NCBI GenBank assembly: GCA_910585825.1 | Contig: CAJUEY010000032.1 | Location: 1-30,304 of the forward strand | Length of the DNA: 30,304 nucleotides | Direction of reading: 5' to 3' | Origin: an uncultured Lachnospiraceae bacterium | GTDB taxonomy: Bacteria; Bacillota; Clostridia; Lachnospirales; Lachnospiraceae | Shown: piece after piece, positions 12,996 through 21,100 of the stretch | Layout: each line of letters begins with the position of its first letter | Numbering within the stretch: the first letter of the stretch is position 1 | The notes under the pieces: generated by a model | Database searches by the model: none | What the model saw: only the letters and a program-made list of their open reading frames with translations | What the model was told of the DNA's origin: nothing | Position numbers and translations under genes: made by a program

Positions 12996-14630
12996 TTAAC
13001 CCATATTTTGTTTTGCTACCAGCTCGTCTGCGCCGTATTTCTTACGGAGGGCAGGTTTTTCGATTTTGCCTGTGGCATTTCTGGGCACCTCTGCAAAAAT
13101 AATCTTTTTCGGCCTCTTGTATCTTGGCAGCTGTCTGCAAAATTCATCAATTTCTTCTTCGCTGCATTCCACGCCTTCTTTAACAGAAATAATGGCTCCT
13201 GTAATTTCTCCCAAACGTACATCCGGCAGACCGATCACAGCCACATCCTTCACTTTTTCATAAGCGCTCAGGAAATTTTCAATCTGAACCGGATAAATAT
13301 TTTCACCGCCGCTTACAATGACATCCTTCTTGCGGTCTACCAGAAAATAAAAACCGTCTTCATCCATTTTGGCCATATCTCCGGTATACAGCCAGCCGTC
13401 TTTTAATGTCTCTTCCGTTGCCTTTGGATCATTGTAATAACAAGTCATAACGCCGGGACCCTTTACACAGAGCTCACCCACTTCTCCCTGGGGAAGTTCA
13501 TTTCCATTTTCATCTACAATCTTACATTTCCAACGGTATCCCGGAATACCGATTGCGCCTACCTTGTGGATGTTTTCAATTCCAAGATGCACACAGCCTG
13601 GACCCGTAGATTCAGACAAACCATAATTTGTGTCATATAAATGATCAGGAAAATAATCCTTCCAGTGTTTAATTAAAGACGGCGGCACCGGCTGTGCTCC
13701 AATATGCATCAGCCTCCACTGACTCAATTCATAATCCTCTAATTTCAAATCGCCCTTATCCAGCGCCACAAGAATATCCTGTGCCCAAGGAACCAAAAGC
13801 CATACAATCGTACAATGCTCTTTCGATACGGCATCCAGAATAATTTCCGGCGTAGTTCCCTTTAACAAAACAGCCTTGCTGCCCGCGCACAGGCTCCCCA
13901 TCCAGTGGAATTTCGCGCCTGTATGATAAAGAGGGGGAATGCACAAAAACACATCGTCTCTGTCTGTCAAATGATGTTTCTGCTCCATTTGCGCCGCCTG
14001 CATAAGACTTTCATGATTATGTAAAATTGCTTTGGGAAATCCCGTTGTTCCGGAAGAAAAATAAATTGCCGCATCGTCTTCATCCTCCAGACGAACCAGA
14101 GGCGCCTGGCTGGAACAATCTGCCACCAGCTCCGGATAACTTTCCGCAAAGGTTGGACACCCGTCGCCTACATAAATCAAAAGCCTGCCTTTATCAAGCT
14201 CATCTCCTATAGATTCAATTCTTCCGATAAATTCCGGTCCAAAAAATAGGATATGCACCTCTGCCAGATCTGCACAATACTGAATCTCTTCTGCAGAAAA
14301 GCGGAAATTAAAAGGTACTGCAATGGCTCCTGTTTTTAAAATTCCAAAATAAATGGGAAGCCACTCCAGGCAGTTGAACATCAGTATTGCCACCCGGTCT
14401 CCCTTTTGAATTCCACGGCTAAGCAGCATATTCGCTACCCGGTTTGCTTTTTCATCAAAAATACTCCATGTGATCTCCCTGCGGTAAGGAAGAGACGAAG
14501 TCTGCTGAACCAGATCATATTCCTTCCATGTTGTTTTTCTTGTGTCCGTCACCAGAGGATTCAGCTCTACCAAAGCCACCTCATCGCTGTATAGTTTGTG
14601 ATTTCTCTCCAGTAAATCTGTTACGGGCAT
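12996..14630 (-). CDS. AMP-dependent acyl-CoA synthetase/ligase
   Basis: The 544-residue enzyme belongs to the ANL (class I adenylate-forming) superfamily. It carries the phosphate-binding loop SSGTTGFPK (about 192-200), the aromatic YGLSEST motif, the adenylate-binding GWLYTGDMAKMDEDG, the hinge DRKKDVIVSGGENIYP and the C-terminal PRNATGKIEK with the catalytic Lys. It should activate a carboxylic acid with ATP and load it on CoA; the substrate (fatty, aromatic or other acid) cannot be told from sequence. A GTG at 14696 gives 22 more residues, but the ATG at 14630 has AAAGGAAG about 9 nt upstream. An unusual insertion of about 20 residues after residue 24 (TDTRKTTWKEYDLVQQTSSL) is present. 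It is divergent from an amidohydrolase. Confidence 0.88.
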   Translation of the reverse strand: MPVTDLLERNHKLYSDEVALVELNPLVTDTRKTTWKEYDLVQQTSSLPYRREITWSIFDEKANRVANMLLSRGIQKGDRVAILMFNCLEWLPIYFGILKTGAIAVPFNFRFSAEEIQYCADLAEVHILFFGPEFIGRIESIGDELDKGRLLIYVGDGCPTFAESYPELVADCSSQAPLVRLEDEDDAAIYFSSGTTGFPKAILHNHESLMQAAQMEQKHHLTDRDDVFLCIPPLYHTGAKFHWMGSLCAGSKAVLLKGTTPEIILDAVSKEHCTIVWLLVPWAQDILVALDKGDLKLEDYELSQWRLMHIGAQPVPPSLIKHWKDYFPDHLYDTNYGLSESTGPGCVHLGIENIHKVGAIGIPGYRWKCKIVDENGNELPQGEVGELCVKGPGVMTCYYNDPKATEETLKDGWLYTGDMAKMDEDGFYFLVDRKKDVIVSGGENIYPVQIENFLSAYEKVKDVAVIGLPDVRLGEITGAIISVKEGVECSEEEIDEFCRQLPRYKRPKKIIFAEVPRNATGKIEKPALRKKYGADELVAKQNMG

Positions 14631-14818
14631 GTTATAGTACTTCCTTTCTCTTTTTGATATCTCCGTCAAAACGAAGTCTTCTCTTTCCTTTTGCACTTCT
14701 AAAGTTTAAATTGCTAAAGCAAAAGCGTCAAACGAATCATTTGACAAACGCTGCCTTTTTATTCTATCATATAATCTATATATAATAAAGATTTCTACCA
14801 AAAAAAGTTTATCCTGTA
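14631..14818 (-). promoter_or_regulatory. Leader region with an operator-like inverted repeat
   Basis: The 188 bp upstream of the ligase gene hold no gene. An interrupted inverted repeat (GCG-TCAAA at 14725-14732, TTTGA-CAAA-CGC at 14740-14751) could be an operator or leader hairpin. A/T-rich DNA at 14765-14790 contains a TATGAT without a good -35. Confidence 0.3.
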
Positions 14819-14928
14819 GTAACTATGAGGCCGAAGGCTGAATTCCCTCTTGGCTTAATATACGCTTTCTTACGGACTTTGCAGTGAATGCAAAATTCTG
14901 ATGTGAACAGTAACGGCTGAACAGTTAC
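14819..14928 (-). repeat. Palindromic dispersed repeat, copy 2
   Basis: On the minus strand it begins GTAACTGTTCAGCC (14915-14928, 13 of 14 identical to copy 1) and contains the hairpin TTTGCA-GTGAA-TGCAAA (14878-14894). It ends with GGC-CTCAT-AGTTAC (14819-14832), so its ends are themselves inverted (GTAACT...AGTTAC). The 14-bp block at 14830-14843 is the exact reverse complement of 12857-12870. This is MITE-like in form. Confidence 0.5.
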
Positions 14929-14954
14929 ACCCTGACCAGCACAAGGAGGTTTTT

Positions 14955-15800
14955 ATGATCATTGATTTTCACACACATACATTTCCGGCAGCTATTTCAG
15001 AAAGAGTTTTGACAAAACTCAGCAAACTGTCCCATACAAAATATTTCACAAACGGCTCTGTCAACCATCTGCTCTCTTCCATGAAAGAATCTGAGATTGA
15101 TTATTCCATCAATCTTCCGGTCATGACAACTGCAGCTCAGGTAGAAAAAGTAAACAGCTCTCTTATGGCAGAGCGTGATACGCTTTTCAAACAGGGCGTC
15201 ATTACCTTCGGCGGTATGCATCCGGATTATGAAAATTACAAAAAAGAATTAAAACGACTGCAAGAACATGGCATTCTGGGAATCAAAATTCACCCGGCTT
15301 ACCAGAATACAGATATTGACGATATCAAAATGATGCGCATCATCGACTGTGCCTGCGAATTGGGTTTGATCATAATCACTCATGCAGGAATTGACATCGG
15401 CATTTATGACCACAATTACACTTCTGTTCCACAGATTTTAAAAATTATAGATGAAATTCATCCCGAAAAATTTGTTTTGGCCCATATGGGCGGCTGGGGC
15501 TGCTGGGAGGATGTGGAACGAGACCTTGCAGGAGCGCCGGTCTGGTTCGATACGGCTTTTGCCATAGGAGCGGTAACGCCGGATGACGCCGAAACGGGAA
15601 CGCCTTATCTGACCAATAATCTTAATAACGAAGATTTTCTCCGCATTATCCGAAAACACGGCATAGAAAAAATCCTGTTTGCCACTGACTCTCCCTGGGA
15701 ATCCCAGAAAGATTATGTAGAACGTGTCAATCAAGTGCCTTTCTCGGATTTGGAAAAAGAGATGATTTTTTCTGAAAATGCGAAAAAGCTGCTTTTTTAA
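14955..15800 (+). CDS. Amidohydrolase family 2 metal-dependent hydrolase
   Basis: The 281-residue TIM-barrel protein shows the PF04909 metal-site pattern: DFHTHTF (His6, His8), GIKIHP (Lys111, His113), ITHAG (His143), LAHMGG (His177) and FATDSPW (Asp245). Family members are hydrolases or non-oxidative decarboxylases of aromatic and related acids. It is cytoplasmic, with no signal peptide. AAGGAGG lies 5 nt before the ATG. It is divergent from the acyl-CoA ligase and separated from it by the palindromic repeat, so the two may or may not share a pathway. A terminator overlaps its stop codon. The substrate is not predictable. Confidence 0.85.
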   Translation: MIIDFHTHTFPAAISERVLTKLSKLSHTKYFTNGSVNHLLSSMKESEIDYSINLPVMTTAAQVEKVNSSLMAERDTLFKQGVITFGGMHPDYENYKKELKRLQEHGILGIKIHPAYQNTDIDDIKMMRIIDCACELGLIIITHAGIDIGIYDHNYTSVPQILKIIDEIHPEKFVLAHMGGWGCWEDVERDLAGAPVWFDTAFAIGAVTPDDAETGTPYLTNNLNNEDFLRIIRKHGIEKILFATDSPWESQKDYVERVNQVPFSDLEKEMIFSENAKKLLF

Positions 15801-15811
15801 GGCAGCTTTTT
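15783..15811 (+). terminator. Terminator overlapping the amidohydrolase stop
   Basis: The stem AAAGCTGC (15785-15792) / GCAGCTTT (15802-15809), with a T-rich loop holding the stop codon, is followed by TTTTT-type tail bases. A classic compact rho-independent terminator. Confidence 0.75.
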
Positions 15812-15838
15812 ATCTTAACCAAGGGAAGAATCGTGTTA

Positions 15839-15982
15839 TCATAAGATGCAGAAATCATCTTTACCATTTCCCGCTCTGTTTGCCACTGATAATCCGTGAC
15901 AATCAGCCCCTGCTGCTACTATCCGCTCTGCATATCTCTTTGCAAATCCTGTTTGCGAATTATAAATTACTAATATCTTCAT
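15839..15982 (-). pseudogene. Truncated flavodoxin
   Basis: The 47-codon frame starts MKILVIYNSQTGFAKRYAER and continues IVAAGADCHGL before a TGA. The first strand and the phosphate loop (NSQTGFAKRYAE, the T/SxTGxT-like FMN-binding loop) are clear. Full flavodoxins of this type are about 150-160 residues, so roughly the last two thirds are missing. A frameshift near codon 40 lets similarity trail on a little. No strong ribosome site precedes the ATG, which overlaps the end of a 30-codon frame. No function is expected. Confidence 0.65.
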
Positions 15983-16052
15983 CTGCTTTAATTTTCATTT
16001 CTTGATTTTCTATTACATTTTCAACAACTTTCAATATAACTTTGCTATTCAT
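15960..16052 (-). CDS. Possible 30-residue leader ORF or gene remnant
   Basis: The frame starts MNSKVILKVVENVIENQEMK, with GGGGAG about 5 nt before its ATG, and runs into the start of the truncated flavodoxin in another frame. It may be the N-terminal stub of a former gene fused by deletion to the flavodoxin start. No family is recognised. Confidence 0.3.
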   Translation of the reverse strand: MNSKVILKVVENVIENQEMKIKADEDISNL

Positions 16053-16084
16053 CGAAACTCCCCTTAAACCTCTTTTAAACTTAT

Positions 16085-16625
16085 AATTCAATAGACTTTA
16101 TACTCTGACTATGATATATTTATAACAATCCACTCATCAACAAAGCCAGTCATATAATGGAGCGTGATAAAATGGCACTTACTAATGAAGATTTAGAAGC
16201 AATCAAAGAATTATTTACCCCTGTCTACGGGAGACTTGATCAAATTGACAGCAGGCTGGATAAAGCCGACAGCAGATTCGATCAGATTGACAAGAAGTTC
16301 GTCCAGATTGACAGCAGATTTGATCAAATCGATCATAAGTTTGTCCAGATTGACAACAGACTGGACAAGGCCGACAGCAGATTCGATCAGATTGACAACA
16401 GACTGGAAATTATCGAGTATAAACAAGATCGCACTGCAAGGAAACTGAATGATTTAAAACTGGATGTTGCAGTTGCTGAAAGAGACATTCGGAAAGACAT
16501 TCATTCCCTCAAAGACCAGACAGAAACCATTATTGAAATCCTAAAACAGAATGCATTAATACCACAATAAGAGCTGACCAATTTACAAAATTTATCATCT
16601 GTCAGAGTATAAAGTCTATTGAATT
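16085..16625. repeat. 541-bp cassette bounded by perfect 25-bp inverted repeats
   Basis: The segment at 16085-16109 is the exact reverse complement of 16601-16625. Similarity continues a few bases inward (TATCAT beside both ends). Between them lies a single gene, the heptad-repeat protein. No target-site duplication is obvious outside the repeats. A gene-carrying MITE-like unit is the natural reading, but duplicated regulatory ends are possible. Confidence 0.75.
16172..16570 (+). CDS. Heptad-repeat coiled-coil protein
   Basis: The 132-residue protein contains nine consecutive 7-residue units (RLDQIDS, RLDKADS, RFDQIDK, KFVQIDS and so on, about residues 21-83), encoded by 21-bp DNA repeats at 16232-16420. 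Each places Leu/Phe/Val and Ile/Ala at coiled-coil core positions. A C-terminal helix (ARKLNDLKLDVAVAERDIRK) extends the coil. Related repeat proteins are common in Lachnospiraceae and have no known function. An ATG at 16157 would add 5 residues, but GGAG sits 9 nt before the ATG at 16172. It has no membrane segment or signal. It lies alone between 25-bp inverted repeats. The repeat number may vary between strains by slippage. Confidence 0.75.
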   Translation: MALTNEDLEAIKELFTPVYGRLDQIDSRLDKADSRFDQIDKKFVQIDSRFDQIDHKFVQIDNRLDKADSRFDQIDNRLEIIEYKQDRTARKLNDLKLDVAVAERDIRKDIHSLKDQTETIIEILKQNALIPQ

Positions 16626-16661
16626 CTGAAAGTCAAAGATTTGTCAACTCAACAAAGCTCA

Positions 16662-16698
16662 GGCAGAGATCTGTATTTTTGTCTCTCTGATCTCTGCC
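16662..16698 (+). other. Stem-loop between the cassette and the MATE gene
   Basis: A perfect 10-bp stem, GGCAGAGATC (16662-16671) and GATCTCTGCC (16689-16698), has a 17-nt loop. No U-run follows, so it is a poor intrinsic terminator; it may be a leader structure of the exporter gene about 70 bp downstream. Confidence 0.4.
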
Positions 16699-16767
16699 CG
16701 ACATTTTCCATTTCAAATTTACCCTATTTATTTTTTCCTCCAAGAAACCGAGAAAGAAGGCCATACA

Positions 16768-18135
16768 ATGAAAGATATGCAGAAAACAGTTCTGTTTGAA
16801 CAGACGCCTGTCCCAAAAGCAATTATGACACTGGGCATTCCGACAATTTTAAGTTCTCTTGTCATGGTGCTTTACAATATTGCTGACACCTATTTTGTAG
16901 GTATGTTAAATAATCCTATTCAAAATGCGGCTGTAACGCTGGCAGCTCCTGTACTTTTGGCATTCAATGCTGTCAACAATCTGTTTGGTGTTGGAACATC
17001 CAGTATGATGAGCCGTGCTTTGGGCAAAAAAGATTTTGACACGGTAGCCCGCAGCTCCTCTTTTGGATTTTACTGCTCCATCCTCTGCGGACTTTTATTT
17101 TCTCTTCTATATACTGTTTTCAGCAGTCCTCTGCTTACTCTGCTGGGTGCAGATACAGCAACGGCGGCTGCCACTGCAGAATATTTAAAATGGACTGTAA
17201 CTTTCGGTGCGGCGCCTGCAATCCTAAATGTTGTTATGGCGTATATGGTGCGCTCTGAAGGCGCATCCCTACATGCCAGCATCGGCACTATGAGCGGCTG
17301 CCTGCTCAATATCCTGTTAGATCCTGTCTTTATCCTTCCGCAGGGTCTGAATATGGGCGCTGCCGGAGCAGGACTTGCTACTTTTCTCTCCAATTGCGCG
17401 GCATGCATCTACTTTTTCATTTTTCTTTTTGTCAAACGGGGAAATACCTGTGTCTGCATCCGTCCTGCCATGTTTGGACTGAAAAAACCGATTGTCATGG
17501 GAATCTGCAGCGTAGGCGTTCCCTCTTCCATACAAAATCTTTTAAATGTTACAGGGATGACGCTGTTAAACAATCTTACTTCTTTCTACGGTTCGGATGC
17601 CGTTGCAGCAATGGGAATTGCACAGAAGATCAATATGATTCCCCTCTATGTCGCACTGGGGCTTTCTCAGGGCATTATGCCTCTTGTCAGCTACAACTAT
17701 GCCAGTGGAAACCACAAACGCATGAAAGAGGCCATTACCTTTTCCCTAAAAATTTCTGCTGGATTTATGGCGGCAATTTCCTGTTTCTATTATATCGGAT
17801 CCAGACCTCTGATTTCGCTGTTTATGAAAAACAGCGCCATTGTTTCTTATGGCGCTGCTTTTTTGCACGGTCTTTGTCTGTCTCTGACCTTTCTGTGTAT
17901 AGATTTTCTTGCTGTAGGCGTTTTTCAGGCCTGCGGCATGGGCAAGAAAGCATTTATTTTTGCACTGCTCCGAAAAATAGTATTGGAAATTCCGGCTCTT
18001 GTGCTGTTAAATAAAATCTTTCCTTTATACGGACTTGCCTACGCCCAATTCATTACAGAAGTTGTATTATCCATTGCCGCAGCAGTTACCCTGCAGAAAA
18101 TATTTCATTCGGCAAATCTTCAAAAAACCCTGTGA
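16768..18135 (+). CDS. MATE family multidrug exporter
   Basis: The 455-residue integral membrane protein has about 12 hydrophobic spans in two homologous halves. It has MATE hallmarks: PKAIMTLGIPTILSSLVMVLYNIADTYFVG at the start, then the VGTSSMMSRALGKKD loop after helix 2. In the second half, GVPSSIQNLLNVTGMTLLNN and AMGIAQKINMIPLYVALGLSQGIMPLVSYN are typical. It should export cationic compounds or drugs against Na+ or H+. Many Lachnospiraceae carry several. GAAGG lies 7 nt before the ATG. The gene converges on the GH89 gene with 6 bp between stops, and no clear terminator separates them, so read-through antisense into either gene is possible. The substrate is unknown. Confidence 0.92.
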   Translation: MKDMQKTVLFEQTPVPKAIMTLGIPTILSSLVMVLYNIADTYFVGMLNNPIQNAAVTLAAPVLLAFNAVNNLFGVGTSSMMSRALGKKDFDTVARSSSFGFYCSILCGLLFSLLYTVFSSPLLTLLGADTATAAATAEYLKWTVTFGAAPAILNVVMAYMVRSEGASLHASIGTMSGCLLNILLDPVFILPQGLNMGAAGAGLATFLSNCAACIYFFIFLFVKRGNTCVCIRPAMFGLKKPIVMGICSVGVPSSIQNLLNVTGMTLLNNLTSFYGSDAVAAMGIAQKINMIPLYVALGLSQGIMPLVSYNYASGNHKRMKEAITFSLKISAGFMAAISCFYYIGSRPLISLFMKNSAIVSYGAAFLHGLCLSLTFLCIDFLAVGVFQACGMGKKAFIFALLRKIVLEIPALVLLNKIFPLYGLAYAQFITEVVLSIAAAVTLQKIFHSANLQKTL

Positions 18136-18141
18136 TTTGTT

Positions 18142-21100
18142 TTATTTCTTTTTTATTTTTACAGTTTTTGCTGTCTTCGCCTTCTTGAAAAGACTCTTAT
18201 AATCTTTCCATTTTGCTTTCGGTACGGTAATTTTTGCATTTTTCTTAATACCTGCAAATGCTTTTTTGCCAATACTCTTGATCGCTGATGATGTAATCGT
18301 TACTTTTTTCAGATTCTTACAGCCGTTAAATGCCTGTTTTCCAATTGTCTCCATATTTGCCCCAATGGTAACCTGCGTAATCTTCTTATTCTTATGAAAC
18401 GCTTTTGATTTAATCTCAGTTACCTTATAGTCAAAACCGTCAATATTTACGGTTGGAGGAATTACTATTTTCTTTGCCTTATTCTGCAAGGATTTCTGTA
18501 CGATTACTGTTTTCAATGATTCGCTGGAGGCCGTAATCTTATATTCAAGCGTCGATGTTCTATGAATTGTTCCAACTGGCGGAAGGACTATGGATGATAT
18601 TGTTTTTGTAATTTTTAAAGTAATTGCTCCAACTGTATCGCTCCCATCCTGAGCCTGTGCCGTAATCTTAACGGTACCCTCTGCCTTTGCCGTAACCAGA
18701 CCGGAATTGTTTACAGATGCGGCTTTCTCATTATCGGACTCCCATTTCAATGTTTGATTGTCTGCTTCTGCCGGATTTATATCGGCTGTAATCTGTACGC
18801 TTTCTCCCACCGTGAGATTTGTCTTTGCAGCCTTTAATGTAATACCGTCCACAAAAACCATACCGTCAGAACTCTCCAGATCCAGGATTGCCTGCTGCAG
18901 CCGGAATTTGACGGCAGCAATCTCTTCCTGGGTAGCGTTCGCATTCCCCATGACTTCATTGGCAGCGGCTAATGCCTGCTCATATTCTTTCCAACTGCCA
19001 ATCGTATAATCCTTTTTCTCCCGGTTCTCACTCTCTTCCTGTTCTGTCAGACCGCTCAGATCTTCTTTTGCTTCCGCAACTTCTTTTTGATCTATAACCT
19101 CTCCATGAACAGCATTAATTTCATCCACTTTGCTGTTCAACGCTGCTGCTGCTGCATCCAGTTCTGTCTGTGCCAGATCATAAGTTTCGTAAATGCCTCT
19201 TGCAGTCTCATACGCAGCCCGCAAAGTTTCCTGACCTGCTGTCAGATCATATTTCGTCTGTTTTTCTATCAGATCTTTTGCTTCTGCCATGGCTAAAAGA
19301 AGGCCGTTTCGATCAAGGAACACCTTTCCGGTTTCATAAAAATTCTCCAAAGCCTCATTAACGATATCCAGCCATTCATCAATTGTCTGAGAGGTATCTC
19401 CTATCGCATCTTCTGCCTGTGTCAGAATTGCTTCTGCCGTCTCTTTTGCTTCCGTTTTGTACTGTCCTTTCTTTGCACCATAAGTAACACTGTCTAAAAT
19501 CTCTCTTATTTCATTGATCCGTTCAGAAAGATCGCTGCCCTGTGTTTCCGGCATGATTCCCGGCACTTTTATTTCTGCCAGCGCCGGCCAGGAGCCGGGC
19601 CAGTTTCCTTTCCCGGTATTTCCGGTAATACAAACTTTCACTTCCGTGATGTTCTTTTCCACATCCAGATGATAGGACTGCTCTGTAACCTCCTGTGTTC
19701 TGCAGCTTTCCGGAGTAATTTCTATCTCCTGTCCTTCTTCGTCTGTCACCACGGCATAAAATGTAAATGGTCGTCCTGCAGATTCAAAATATATCTCTAC
19801 GGAATCTGCATAAGCGCTCTTTGGCAATTGCATATTTACCGTAACCGGATAATTTGTGCCGTTGTTCTGCCAATTTGCACCCCACAAGCTGCTTGTATTT
19901 CCGTCTGTCAGTTTAGTCAAATCCCCTCCACCGCTGCTTCCGTCTCCAAGGGTTGCCGTCACCGTCATTTTCTGCGCCAGATTTTGCAGTTTTTCTCCTT
20001 CTGTATCTGTACTGTTTACCGTAATTTCTGCAATCTCAAGAGGATAGCTCTGAGCATCGGCGGTTGCCATGGTTACCCTGATCTTACTTGCCGTACAATT
20101 CGGCGGGGTATCAATCTCTGTATTGCTTGCCATATCGTAATCTGTGTTTTCCTTTAAAAGAATCCATTCTGCAGTATTTGGATTATAATACTCCACTTTC
20201 CATGTAAAAGGAATATCTCCTGCCCGCTGCGGACCTGATAATATAATTCTGTTCACATCACAAGTTTCTTCTAAATCAATTTCTACTGTATGAGGCCCCG
20301 CTCCTGCTGCAATCCAGCTTGTACCGGAATCCCCGTCTGTAATATTCTGCAGACTGCCTGACTGTGTGGACGAAGTTGTTGTGACATTCTTTCCTTCTGC
20401 AACATTTACAGTTTCCTGTGCCGTTCCTCCTGTATTTTTCTCCAGATTCGTATAAGAAAATTTCTCATATGCCTGTTGTGCCAATGCAGCCAAATCTACA
20501 CCGGAAGGCTCTGCCGAAAAAGCATATTTTCCATTATCGTCATCTGATTTACGGTTTACCCACTGATATTCCCATAAGAACCAATTATTTTCTGCTTTGG
20601 CGTCTGCCGCATCTTTCGCCTCGCCTTTTAAATCCGCTATGCGGTTGCGAATCCAGATTTCCCAGCGTTCTTTATAAAAACTACTTGTAAGACCTGACCA
20701 CTTCCGGTTGGAATAGTCTTTCAGCTGGCCTCTGCCGCATGGCCGTTCGCCCGCCCAGGTAGTTACTAAAGAACGGGCATTGAATTCAAAGAGGTCTTTT
20801 GTCCAGTCATCTGCATCTGTAATCATCTTACGGGACGCCTCAATCCATGTACCCAGCATAAATTCATCTGTTGCCGAAAGAATCTGATCAGATAACTCAA
20901 TTAAATTTAAAAATGCTGTAGACAATTTTTCAAATTCTTTCAGATTCCCCTCATTCTTTGCCTGTACCATCAGTTTGTGATACTCCACTGCCGCATTGCA
21001 CAATACCTGTTCTGCCACATCTGCCAAATCATATTGGAATGCCGGAGACGCCTGAAACGCTTCGTAATTCTCCGCCAAAAGCAAAAGCGCCTGATCCAGT

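Noticed and set aside
12996..14630. Bile acid-CoA ligase (BaiB)
   Set aside because: The sequence lacks the overall resemblance I remember for BaiB, and no bai genes are near; only the general ligase call is safe.
16232..16420. CRISPR array
   Set aside because: The repeats are contiguous 21-bp units in a reading frame, with no spacers and no cas genes.
17394..18014. Long plus-strand open frame (206 codons) inside the MATE gene
   Set aside because: It is in another frame of a clear MATE transporter, has a Cys/His/Phe-rich composition with no family likeness and no ribosome site.
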